Shown here in pieces: positions 30,838 to 41,594 of a stretch of DNA of 64,000 nt. The position numbers were made by a program, and so were the translations under genes. The notes under the pieces are model-generated. The model was not told the DNA's origin, did no database searches, and saw only the letters and a program-made list of their open reading frames with translations. The DNA comes from Polyporus tsugae (taxonomy: Eukaryota > Basidiomycota > Agaricomycetes > Polyporales > Polyporaceae): the NCBI GenBank assembly GCA_024305745.1, contig JAHRBS010000013.1, positions 2,232,001 through 2,296,000 on the forward strand. Reading direction: 5' to 3'. Position 1 is the first letter of the stretch; the number at the start of each line of letters is the position of its first letter.

Positions 30838-33539
30838 TCATGCACTCGACCCGAGTCGAGTCGAGGAGATGGCAGCCTTGATCAAATCCGCCGCCTTCTC
30901 AGCAACAGCTATGACCGGTGCAGCCTACATCCATCTGTCAGCACCCCAGCCACCTGCCCGTACACAAACCGAGGACTGACCGTATGCCCACTGACGATGG
31001 TCGGGAAGACCGACGCGTCGACCACGCGCAAGTTCGGGATCCCATGCACTCTCACAAACGGGTCCACGACGCCTCCCTCTTCCCGCGGCGCCATCCGTGC
31101 CGTACACGCGGGGTGGTAGAGCGTCTCAGCCTTGCGGCGGATCGCCTCCGCGACAGCGGCGTCGTCGAGCTCGTGGAACGCGTGGTCGAGCACCGCGTCG
31201 TCCTTCCCCGCGGGGTCGAGCATAGACGCCAACGGCTGGGTGTTGGCGATCTTGGCAAGGAGGCGCGCGGTGCGCACGAGGACCGCGACGTCATGCTCGG
31301 TCGACAGGTACTTCGGGTCGATGACGGGCGGTTCGTGGGGGTCGGCCGACTTGAGGCGGATTGTGCCAGTGCTCGTCGGTCTACGGCAAGGCAGCTCAGG
31401 GAGGGCGGTCAGTTGGGCAGACCGACGACGTACCTGAGAAGGACGCCATGGAGGGCGAAGTAGTGGTGAGGGGCCATCCGAACCATATTGTGCTTGAGGT
31501 ACCCGGTGTGCGTGAAGAACAGCTCGATATCCGGCGCGCCTGGGCCAGACGTCGTGTCTTCATAGGTGTTCTCCCGGTATTCGCTTGGCGGGAAGAGCCC
31601 GGGGTCGTCGGAACGCACGAATGCGATCGCCTCAGCGACCTGTTTGAAGACTTATGTCAATGCAACTGCTCAAAGCTTCGAGGACTGACTAAACGCGACT
31701 TACGTTCGTTGTCAAGGGACCTCTACCTGTCATTCGGTACTCGAACAATGCTTTCAGGACTTGTAGTTGATGGATGAACGTCTGGCCTCTAAGACTCCCG
31801 AGACTGGAGTTGGTCTTGTCGCGGTAGTTGAAGTCGATGACGATGTGGTCCATGAGGTGCGATCCCACCCCTGGGAGGTCGGCGACGACGGGAATGCCAA
31901 GTGAAGCGAGGTGCTCGGCCGGACCAACGCCAGACAACATAAGGATCTGAGGGGAATGTACGGCGCCAGATCTATGACGCTCATTTAGTCGTGCACGTCG
32001 TGTATGAAAGGTGGATGGAATACGCACGATACGACGACCTCTTTCTTCGCCTTCACGCGGTATCTCTCACCCTCCTTGTGAGTGAACTCGACGCCAACCG
32101 CGCGAGGTGTCGGTCCAGACTTATCGAAAAGGATACGCGTTACATGCGCATGCGTAATAACCTTCAAGTTCTTTCGTGCGAGTACTTCCGATGGAAGATA
32201 TGCGCTCTCGGTCGTGGCGCGACGGCCTTCGGGTGTGATGAACGTCACTGACATCATGTAGGTAGTCAGGCAGGGTGGTGATACCACGCAAAGTACAATA
32301 CATACTGGCCTGTGGACACCAAGGTCAATGTTCGTTATATAGCGTCATATGCACTTGTTCTAACTTACTTTGGTGACGCCCATGGTACCTCGGGACGTGT
32401 TAACATCGGGTGCGCGGAGAATGCCTACCTTGGCGCACGCGTCGATAAATTTCTTCGTTCCCTTAGACTCATAGCCAAAGAAACCAGCTACAACGAAAGT
32501 CAATTTCGTAGCAAACGCATCTTGACTGCTAGACGCACTTTCAACCGGCCCCGAGTTTCCGCGGAGGGAAGAGTCTACCTGAGGATGATCCGGACTCGAA
32601 TGGAATGTCTCGAACTTCTTGATATAGCTGCAATGCACGGTCATGGTGAGTCCATGGCGAATAACATGCATGTGAGCGCTTTATGCTTACTTGTTGAACT
32701 CCTGGAATGCCCACTGCTCAGCTCCAGGCTGACCCTTCTGGAGCAGAACCCACTCGTCAAAATCTTCAGGGGCTCCGATGTGGAAGCTGTGACCAAGGCC
32801 CTGTCAGGACTGAATGCATCACATACCTAGTGCATAGGGGAATCACTCACATGAGAGCATTCATGCAAGTGCCTAAGCGGTCTGGTATTGAGCCCACGTC
32901 TCGTACGCATGCCGAAGTGAGCACTCACATCCTCCGAGTAATTTCGCTGAACATTACACGCTCGTCAACAGGACCTCAGAAGAAACACGAAGGGACTCAC
33001 CCCGCGGCCAGTACCTGACTTGCGAGTCCGCGTCGGTCTGGGGAACGGTGAACAGCTCCCAGTCCCATCGGGTATGGAAAAGCTTAGAGTATGCGGAAGG
33101 AATGACGGCGAAGGGGTTCTTCACAGAACTGATGCGTTTGCTTGAACGACTGTCGTAAATAGGGCTATGGAGGGGAAATACATACCTTTCACCTGCCTCG
33201 AGCAACAACACGCGTATCGAGGGGTCCTCCGACAAACGCGCCGCGAGCACGCTGCCAGCGGTCCCTAGCATGGAACTCGGCTCAGCACCCCGGGCAGCAA
33301 CGACAGGCAACAACCGACTCACCTCCGCCCACAATGACCACGTCGTACTCATCAAAGTCGTACTCCTCCTCCCCATTGCGAATCCGTCGAGCCGCCGGGG
33401 CCGGATCGTTGAGCAAGGCCGAGTATCCGCCTCGTTTTCCAGCGCGGCTATAGATGTAGCGGACGATGAGCACTAGAGCAGTCAAAGCAACAGACCAAGA
33501 GGTGGCCGTCCTGCGCCTTTGGGTGGCTGCGGAACGCAT
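30838..33539 (-). CDS. GMC-family FAD oxidoreductase with N-terminal membrane anchor
   Basis: Flavin-dependent alcohol/choline-type oxidase or dehydrogenase (the group that includes aryl-alcohol oxidase). The ATG at 33539 gives a basic N-terminus (QRRRTATSW) and one hydrophobic span (SVALTALVLIVRYIY), so the enzyme is probably anchored with a type II topology rather than freely secreted. The FAD fold starts at YDVVIVGGG and continues across an intron as TAGSVLAARL, then VLLLEAGER. GMC signature 2 is visible as SPQILMLSGVGPAEHL, followed by LPGVGSHLMDH. The C-terminus has the active-site motif YHPACTARMAP, then NLRVVDASVFPTIVSGHT and, after the last intron, APVIAVAEKAADLIKAA. The two conserved His are present (HPACT, SGHT). 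Many short introns; roughly 600 residues. Substrate not predictable. Confidence 0.88.
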
Positions 33540-34382
33540 TATCACAGTCGAAAAAGTGCGAGAACTAGATATATCAGTGTTCTCGGTGAGAAGGTTAGGA
33601 AGAGCGAGCACAAGGGTGGTGACTGCTGGAGAAGTGGACTAGTGACCGGCCGAAGTGCATTTGTACTTCTTGGAGGTAAGATTCCCGACGGAGCCGGGAC
33701 ATTCGGATACATATCAACAAGTTGTGTCGGAAGGTCGTTGGATCTGCGGAGAAATAATAATTGTCATCACTTGAACATATCACGGGAGCTTCCCTAGGCC
33801 CGTCGAGCCCGCCAGTGTGGGAGCTCCGGAGCTCGCTGTCTTTCGGCGTGCGGGATCGGAAATGGCACGTGAAATCGCTAACGTTGACCGGAAGACTGGA
33901 TTCCACATCGCCCAAGGCCCTTTAAAGCCATTTGTGCGGTGATTTGAAGGAGGATAAATCATAAGTTAGAGCTCAGAAGCATCTCAGGTGACAGGAGGCC
34001 AGCAATAATGCTAACGCTAACGGGTCAGCCAACATCACACTCAGCGACACGCTTTCGGATTCCGCGACTTCCACACATGTGCGACAAGGCCTCCAGGCCC
34101 AGGTTCCCCAGTTCGTGGTCATCTTGGCGAACCCAGCCCTCAGGCCTCCTCTACCAATGATGGTACTAAATCGCTGTTGATACCCTCTACTACGTCCTTT
34201 ACTACTATTAGTGTGGATCGCAATGATCGTAGTCGATCATTAGTGTTCGACGCCGCATCAGACCAAGGTGGACACAGGAATTGGAGTACACGACTGTAAG
34301 TCTGAACGAACAAACCCTACTGAGATCCGGGTTTCGTGCATAGACGTGAACAATACGCTCACATCATGCAACTGTATGGTGT
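33540..34382. other. Intergenic region between GMC and P450 genes
   Basis: About 840 bases holding the GMC promoter and the P450 3' flank. It is AT-rich around 34150-34260. No gene or repeat was seen. Confidence 0.5.
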
Positions 34383-36423
34383 TTAAACATTCATCTCTAA
34401 GGCACGAATGAGTGCTTCCGCGCTTCCAGAACGAGGCGTGATTGTACACCTGCAATGTTCAGGGTGCCTGTGCCGGATCGCTCGTCAGCACAACCGCCGA
34501 TATTCCGACGACGCTGTACTTACGCTATGAACCCATTCGTGTACTGTGGACGAATGCGAATAGGGTCTCCGTTTTCATCGTATGGCGGAGCAATGCGAAA
34601 AGTATGAAGGATTGACGCGATGTATATGAACAGAGTTGCATCTCCGAAGTGTCGTCCAGGACATATCCTACGATTGGTCAGAAATCTGCATCATACGGCC
34701 ATGAACATCAATGCGCGTACCGTCTACCGAAACCAAACGCGATCACAGTGGGGTCCCTGACATGGGGTTGGAGCGTCCCATCCTTCAGATAACGTTCCGG
34801 CCAGAAGCGTTCGGGGGATGGATACATCTCTGGATCGTTCATGATCGACCTAACCACACCAAATTCAGCTGACAGTCGTTCAGATATGTTTTGGCATATC
34901 CTCACCATACGTTGACTATGACAGCGGTACCCCGAGGGATGAAATAGCCGTTATATTCGACATCTTCGGTGGTCATGCGCGGGCAACCGAGAGGAGCGGA
35001 GCTATGCCATCGTAGGAGCTCCTTGACTACGGCGTTGACGTAAGGAAGAGCTTCACGATCCGTCAGCTCAGGGAGACGATCGGGGCCAACGATGGCATCT
35101 AGTTCGGCTTGTGCAGCCTGTTGTACCTCGGGAAAGAGAGACCTGGCGACGAAGAAGCCACACAAGGCAGAATGTTGCTGTTGAAAGGGAAAGTCAATGC
35201 GGGAAGAAATAATGGACGGGGCTACTATTACCGTGTCAATACCACCTACATGGCCGCGTTAGTGATCTACAACTGCACGAGTCATCTCTAGTTCTTACCT
35301 GCGTAAGTGACCCCAGCGACATCTTTGGCGATTCTCTCTTCATCAGTAGTTGACCCGTCCGGAAGTGCTGTTAAGTTCTCAATCATCGCGCTCACAATGC
35401 TGGGAGATGCTCGATTCTCGGTCTAAGAAGTGACTGGTATGAGCAAGTGAGTGGATAATTGGCCGAGACTCACGATTGAATCCTTTGCCGCACTCCAAGG
35501 GACGTCGCGAAGTGCATACATAGCTTGGCGAGCAGAGGCTAAGTGTCGCAGGAATCCTGTGCCCGGAAGCCATGTCGGGATGCGCGCAAGCTGTGAGAAG
35601 ACTTCCAACAAGGGGGCATATTCGTGGGCGAGCAAGCTGAAGCCGCCCATACCCTTTTCAAGGGTAGCCAAGTACTTGTCATCGCTACTGGCGACGTCTA
35701 GCCCATATGTCACCTTGATCACAGAGGAGCCGAGTGTGCTGCAGGGGAAATGAGGCCGAGTGGATGGGTGGGACTGGCTGGTCTACTCACTGGCGGACAT
35801 GCTCGCTGAGCCGCTCTGGGCTGACAAGTAATCTTGATAATAAATCACGGGCACTCTGGTGAAGCATCGGGAAATATTTGTGGACGACGCCGGGATGGAA
35901 GTGTTGCCAAAAGAGGCGACGTTGGCGCCTCCACAATGAACCGTAGGGCATGAAAACCAGACCCCATTCGAGGCCAGTCCCTGTAGGAAGTCAGAATCCA
36001 TCGGGCAAACGCAATGCGCATCAAACGACATACAGATTAACCATAGTTGACTCCGGTCTCGATGAGAATATCGCGGAATGCTTTTCGAGCAATCCAAGAG
36101 CAATGTCAGCATCGTCTACCACTAGAACTCCTCGGCCGACCACTTCAAGGAAAATGAGTTTTCCTAGATCCCTGGCTCAACATGTGTTTGTGGAACATTG
36201 TCAAGAATTTCGAGAACATACCGTAGCGTCGGCTCAGCTCTTTGTAGGTGAGCCATGCTGAACGCTTCGGCATATTCAGGAGATTGCCAATAATTGGCAA
36301 ACGGGGTGGCCCAGGAGGGAGAGGTGATCGTGAGCGAGTATTCCGTCGACTGAGGAAGACAACGAAACAAGCTCCCAGCATAGGAATTGCGAGACTGTAA
36401 GTGGTGAGCGTAAGCCATTCCAT
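34383..36423 (-). CDS. Cytochrome P450 monooxygenase
   Basis: Membrane-bound heme-thiolate monooxygenase of the ER. The ATG at 36423 (another at 36447) gives an N-terminal anchor (TLTTYSLAIPMLGACFVVFL), a basic stop-transfer and the proline hinge PLPPGPPRLPIIGNLL. Next come FMPYGSLWRRQRRLFWQHFHP (C-helix), the I-helix AGVTYAGGIDT split by an intron, the ExxR motif in VVKELLRWH, FIPRGTAVIVNVW, and the PERF-type motif ERFWPERY. The heme loop FGFGRR|ICPGRHFGDA spans an intron and has the Cys ligand. The C-terminus ends in CTITPRSGSAEALIRALEMN. About 500 residues, normal length. It resembles large Agaricomycete P450 families that oxidise terpenoids or xenobiotics; the family number cannot be assigned by eye. 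Confidence 0.92.
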
Positions 36424-37094
36424 GTCGCGCGTCGATAGGAGAGCCAATAGTTAGTGTAAGTGCCCTGCTTGTACGAATATCGTCCACTTATAGCATTCCA
36501 TAGCGCGTTCATTCCTCGCGAGACCGTCCAATGAAATCCAACCCGTGCTCGCTCAACCACACTTACGGCACTGTCAGTTGAATGTCGAGCAATGGCCCTT
36601 CAGGGCGAACGGTGAGCAGCGTTTGTGTCACCTTTCACCGGCGAGATCGGGCCCAGACAGACGCAGACATTGGATATCACATCGTCTGACAAACACTGGG
36701 GCGCCATGAGTTTAGCTCGCGAATAGACGGTGAATAGCTCCGTGCGTACTTCTTCCATTGGCAATCTAGCTTGGCTTCCCGGCCCCTCCGGTTGGTCGCG
36801 TTGTCGCAACGTCGGCGCACCCCCAAGCTGACAACATCCCGGCGATATAACAAGTCGTATAAATCGAGAGTAGTAAACCCAGGTAGGGCGATAAGGAGTC
36901 GGCGAACGAAAGGCGGCAGATACGGCTTCCAACCAATGCGCCTGGTTGATCACTAACCCGAAATGGGGCTGTAATAGAACACTTGGTGGGAAGATATGAC
37001 TGCAACAGAGTCATGTCGACACACATATGAGCAAGGTGTAATGATGGCGGTGTCATGCACTCACATGTAATGCACATCGGATCAACACCAAGAG
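36424..37094. other. Intergenic region between P450 and SEN54
   Basis: P450 promoter plus SEN54 3' flank, about 670 bases. No TATA box in a convincing position and no gene seen. Confidence 0.5.
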
Positions 37095-38771
37095 TTACGA
37101 CATTGGCCATTCCGTAAAAACGCCTTGCCCGAACCTGAAGAAACTGATCGTCCCAGCATCTACGACAGCGACAACAACCATTTTCTTTCCCGTTTTGAGC
37201 GATGGGAAGGGGTTGGAAGGGCGGGGCTGTGCGTTCGCCGCTTGAGTCTTCTGTGGCCTGGACCACAACCAGGATATTGTTCTCCGTATCGCCGACGTCT
37301 GACCGGGCGCCGGAGTGGACGGTTGCTTGGTGGGTGTCTGCGCCGCAGTGCATGCGGCTAACTTTTGTTGAGCGAAGGACAGTCGTTTCCGTGGAACGGG
37401 TGGTGGAAGTTCCGGTAGTTGGCCAAAGAGGTTAGTAAGTTCCGAGATACTTGGCATCGGCGTCATCCGCGCACTGCACTCCGAAGTTAGCGTCCTGTAT
37501 TGGTAGTCTGATAGATGGGATAGGAAGCATTCATACTTCACTATGACCACTTGGAAATCTGGCGCAGGATGAGCCGTCTTCTTGAATGGTGTGGAGGGTT
37601 TGTACAAGTTATAGAAAATTTGGTAAGGGGATGCCCGCGTTTCCTGCGCCTGGTGGATGTGGAGAGGAACATCGTATCCGGCGGGTAAGAAGCGCAGCGA
37701 GTGAAACAGTGAAGCTACAGCGTCTCGATGAGAAATTTTCACCGCTCAGGAACAGAAGGGATAAGACAAACCGTAGTTCATGCCGTGGTGTAACCAAGGT
37801 CCGGGTCGTATCGGTCGCCACCAATCTCGACTGCTCACAAACGTGCGGACAAGCTTCGAGAAGAAGGTGGACACCGCGCTGCACAGTCGACTCAAGATAG
37901 ACACGGACGACTGTGCGGCGTATGGAAACGGAGGTGGCATAGGGTAGTCAGGCGAAGGAGGTCTTGCTCTTGTTACGACGTAACCCAGCCGCTTGAGGTA
38001 TGCATACACCTTAAAATATCACGAATGAGTGTACGCACTGCGTCGTGAAACGAAAGCCACGCACTTGATACTTTTCGAAGGTGAGATCCTCCGTACCAAT
38101 CATCTCGGCGTAAGCCTGCTGAACAGACATGGGAGCACCCTCCAAATCATCCAGAAGCTCGGTCTTAGGCAGAGGCAACTCTGTCGGACTCCAACAATAC
38201 ATCGCACCCCTCTCAACCAAGTAGAGTGCCTCTTCTGGTAGCAATTCCAAGCGTCTTTGGATCTTCTTCGCGTCTTCCAGCGCAGCAGACGGTCTCGCGA
38301 CAGAATGACCCATAGTGGTGAAATGGATGCCCCTTGCAACGGTAACATGCGCCCTCTTCAGCTGCGGGTACCAAATGGCATGGCTCACAGACTTGCTGCA
38401 AGCGTGGCTGAGAGGTATTCATGCCGTACAAAGAGGCACTACTCACTTTGAGATGGTACGCGCCGCCTTCAAAGCCTCAAGCATGGCCGAGCGCGAGCGA
38501 TCGAGAACATGTCGCTGCAAACCTGACCCTCCATGTGTGGTAGGCTCGAAATCCTTCTCCCCTCTTTTCGGGATCACGGGTCGTGCAGTAGCGAGCCCGC
38601 TAAGCGCATACAATCAGACAGAGCATGGTAGAATATGCCTGAAGGGACTCACGGAATTTTGGTCCAATCCGGTCCCTGATCCTCGTCTCCAGACGATTGC
38701 TCCTCTTCCTCTTGTACTACAGCAGCGTCTGGTTTGGATATCGAGGTTGGTAGTTCTAGGTTGTCATCCAT
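37095..38771 (-). CDS. SEN54: tRNA-splicing endonuclease subunit Sen54
   Basis: Non-catalytic subunit that partners Sen2 in the tetramer cutting introns from pre-tRNA. Six exons (38771-38653, 38599-38447, 38395-38065, 38009-37772, 37714-37537, 37473-37095) total 465 residues. The acidic N-terminus (MDDNLELPTS, EEEEQSSGDED) is followed by the Sen54 N-domain: AIWYPQLKRAHVTVARGIHF, then LLPEEALYLVERGAM and EKYQVYAYLKRLGYVVTRA. The C-terminal domain has LFHSLRFLPAGYDVPLHIHQ, PYQIFYNLYKPSTPFKKT and APDFQVVIV, ending in MVVVAVVDAGTISFFRFGQG. A divergent SAM-carrier gene starts 226 bases upstream, so both share a promoter. All exon phases agree. Confidence 0.92.
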
Positions 38772-38997
38772 GTCAATAAAATTTCAAGTCGGATAGAGAT
38801 GAGGTCGTGAAGGGAGCAAATGGCGAAAGCAGGTGGCTCGAGGGAGATGGAAGGAGGGTGGAAGCAGAGTGGAGGTCGTGATTCGCGAAGATGACTCTGG
38901 CGCCAACGCGTCCAACGCGACTCACGCGACACGTCCGTCCCTCCTGCTGCCCTCCACCAGGCTCTACCATCAGTTAGGAGCCCGAGGTCCCTAGAAG

Positions 38998-40119
38998 ATG
39001 TCAACGCAGCCGGCACCAGCATTCTCTCAGTCTTTAGTGGTATGTCTCCCTGACATCACTGCACGATGGGTAGTGACACCACGGCAGGCTGGTGGCGTCG
39101 CAGGGACCGCGGTCGATCTCCTATTTTTCCCTATTGATACGGTCAAGACGCGTCTCCAATCTGCCCAAGGATTCATCCGCGCTGGAGGGTTCAGAGGTGT
39201 CTACAAAGGCATCGGGAGTGTGGTGGTAGGGAGTGCACCAGGCGGTACGCCGACACCTTTTGCTCCTCGAACGTTAACCTAACTACTTCCGCATCACGCA
39301 TAGCTGCCGTGTTCTTCTGTACATACGACACGCTCAAGAAGACCCTTCCCCTACCATCTGACTATGCTCCAGTGACTCACATGATCTCAGCCTCGATTGG
39401 AGAAGTCGTGCGTCCCTCATTGCTCGTGGAGTTCTAATACCCACTGAATGGTATAGGGAAACATCAGGCTGCATGTTTAATACGTGTTCCTACTGAGGTT
39501 ATCAAAACGCGGACTCAGACGTCGACATATGGTGCGGCCGCGTCTTCCTTAGCAGCAGCCCGGCATGTTTTCTCTACCGAAGGTTTCCGTGGCTTCTATC
39601 GAGGATTTGGGTCCACCATTATGAGAGAGGTGCGTGTAATGCCCCCGTGTTTGTGGATCAGCATTGATAGTAGAACAGATCCCCTTCACTTCATTGCAGT
39701 TCCCCCTTTACGAGCTGCTGAAAGTCCGCCTGGCTAAGGTTCTTCACAGACCGCTGCACTCATACGAAGCCGCTGTCTGCGGGAGCTTCGCAGGAGGGGT
39801 GGCGGCTGCATTTACAACGCCGTTAGATGTGCTCAAGACGCGCGTGATGCTTGATCTACGGGTTCGTGGCACAGTGGCTTTTTGATCATCGACTTGATTA
39901 ACAATGCTCGTCCAGGACCCGTCCAGACACGCACATCCTTCATTGGCCGCCCGCTTCCGCGACATTTACGTGAAGGAAGGTGTGAAGGCTCTCTTCGCTG
40001 GAATAGTTCCACGGACATTATGGATTTCCGCAGGTGGTGCGGTGTTCCTCGGTGTGTATGAACAAGCCGTCCAGACACTTATGGGCGATACTGTGAAGCT
40101 ACCCGGGAACATAGATTGA
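38998..40119 (+). CDS. PET8: Mitochondrial S-adenosylmethionine carrier (Pet8/SAMC)
   Basis: Inner-membrane carrier that brings SAM into mitochondria for methylation, biotin and lipoate synthesis. Six exons (38998-39039, 39088-39244, 39304-39407, 39468-39629, 39679-39861, 39916-40119) encode 283 residues, the standard length. Three carrier repeats are present: [25 protein letters not shown] and [13 protein letters not shown], each a Px[DE]xxK[TR]R signature. The first repeat begins [15 protein letters not shown]. The segment [20 protein letters not shown] is typical of Pet8. The C-terminus has [21 protein letters not shown]. It is divergent from SEN54. Confidence 0.93.
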
Positions 40120-40391
40120 ATTCTTCCCTGTTATCCGTTACACTGATGTAATGAGGCATAGACATAGACACATCCTTGCCCGCGTGGATACTATCCATCA
40201 TGCATCATGAGATATAGCCATGGCAGGCTTATCATTCGTTCCCGTGCGTGCTATGTTACATTGTACTCCGCACGCTGATACAACAAGTCATACAACTCCA
40301 TACACCTTTGCAGACACTTCATATCCTCTGTAAAGACACTTCTTGTCCTCCATTAGAGGACATCTTTGACGTAGTCTTCCATTGCGTTCAG

Positions 40392-41001
40392 CTAGATGCC
40401 ACATACATGCGTCCATGGGGAACACTCACCCTTGACCTTCTGGCCGGTAGACTGCTTGCCGCTCTGGCCGGATTGCCCTTGGCCGGACTGTCCTTGAGCG
40501 TGCTGCCCTTGGCCGGACTGCCCCTGAGCATACTGTCCCTGGCCATACTGCGACTGGGCACCCTGCGATTGGGTACCCTGCGACTGGGCGAAGTCGTCCC
40601 CATAGCCGCCTCCGCCCGTGCCTGCGCCAGCACGGCCCGACCTGTCCCCGCCTCCACCGCCGTACGTGTCCGAGCCGGTGGTATCGCCGCCGTAGCCACC
40701 ACGTTGACCGCCAGTGCCACTGGTCGGGTACTGCTGCTGCTGGCCCGTGGTGTCGTCGAAGCCGCCTCCGGTCCCGCTCGAGTCGTCGAACTCGCCCTGG
40801 CGCTGACGGCGCGCAGTCTGGTCAGCGCCGTGTTCGCCTGTTCCATAGGATGTAAGAGCGAGGGGCAATCAGATCGGTGTCACTGGTGAACGACGAGGGG
40901 TGCGCAAGCGACATACCCGACTGGCCGTATCCGCTGCTGGGCTGGTCCTGGAAACCAGAACCACTGTTGTCGTAGCCACCCTGACCGCTGTTGTAAGACA
41001 T
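40392..41001 (-). CDS. Gly/Gln/Ser-rich low-complexity protein
   Basis: Not assignable to a known enzyme. Exon 1 is 41001-40917 (MSYNSGQGGYDNSGSGFQDQ), the intron 40916-40838, and exon 2 continues from 40837 (EHGADQTARRQRQGEFDDSS). It then runs into Gly-rich (GGYGGDTTGSDTYGGGGGD) and Gln/Ser/Gly repeats (GQGQSGQGQHAQGQSGQ), ending KQSTGQKVKG. A donor GTGAGT right after KVKG suggests one more short exon downstream (acceptor at 40392), so the 3' end is uncertain; the stop given assumes no further splicing. Such small hydrophilic, repeat-rich proteins are often stress-induced or phase-separating. A TATA box sits about 80 bases upstream, consistent with strong or inducible expression. Confidence 0.6.
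40434..40600. repeat. Short imperfect tandem repeat in the Gly/Gln-rich gene
   Basis: Degenerate units of about 15-18 bases around CCTTGGCCGGACTG / CCCTGGCCATACTG repeat several times, encoding QGQSG/AQGQ-type units on the minus strand. Copy number probably varies between strains. Confidence 0.6.
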
Positions 41002-41594
41002 GATGGTTGGAAGAGTAGAGAGGGCTGTTATGGAGTTCAGGAAGAGATGCTGGAGGCCCGACACTGGGACCTGGGCCTTATATATAGGTATGATCCTTTG
41101 GAGTCAGGGAGGGGTAAAGCTGACTTATCCTCTCCGCACTGCGCCGTCATAGCAGTAGCGACAACCAATGACCCACTCACTGCAGAAGCTCACCCTGTCT
41201 GTCATGATACGCCAGCCGAAACGCAGACCACGCAACTACGTAGCAATGACGTCGGGCAAGCTATTAGTGGATGGTCTGGTGCGAAAACGTTCGACATTCA
41301 GGTGAGGTCTAAGAAGATCGTACAAATGGAGGGTCAGGCACGCGAACACGGGATGCAGAACAGTGGGGAGAGCAAGGCGAGGGTAGCGGGACTAGCGTAT
41401 GAAAGGCGAAGTCGCGAGCGATGTGTTATACATTGTAAATACTGATGAGGCTTCCGGGTTAATTCCAACGACCGTTCGACCAAGACGAATGCGGACCGAG
41501 AAAAGTTGACAAACAATTCCATGGGGACTCTAAACGGACGGGCGCCCAGCAACGCACGATCCGGAACTGGACACTGTGCCTTAGCGCATGCAGG
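41002..41594. other. Intergenic region between Gly/Gln-rich gene and RING gene
   Basis: Promoter of the Gly/Gln-rich gene (TATA box listed separately) and 3' flank of the RING gene. Only short frames are present. Confidence 0.5.
41079..41086 (-). promoter_or_regulatory. TATA box of the Gly/Gln-rich gene
   Basis: TATATATA, read on the minus strand as CCTATATATAAGGC, about 80 bases before the ATG at 41001. Classic spacing. Confidence 0.5.

Noticed and set aside
30918..31463. 181-codon plus-strand frame
   Set aside because: Antisense to the conserved C-terminus of the GMC oxidoreductase.
40248..40889. 213-codon plus-strand frame rich in Leu and Ala
   Set aside because: Antisense shadow of the Gly/Gln repeat gene; its LAG/LPL repeats are just the complement of the repeat tract.
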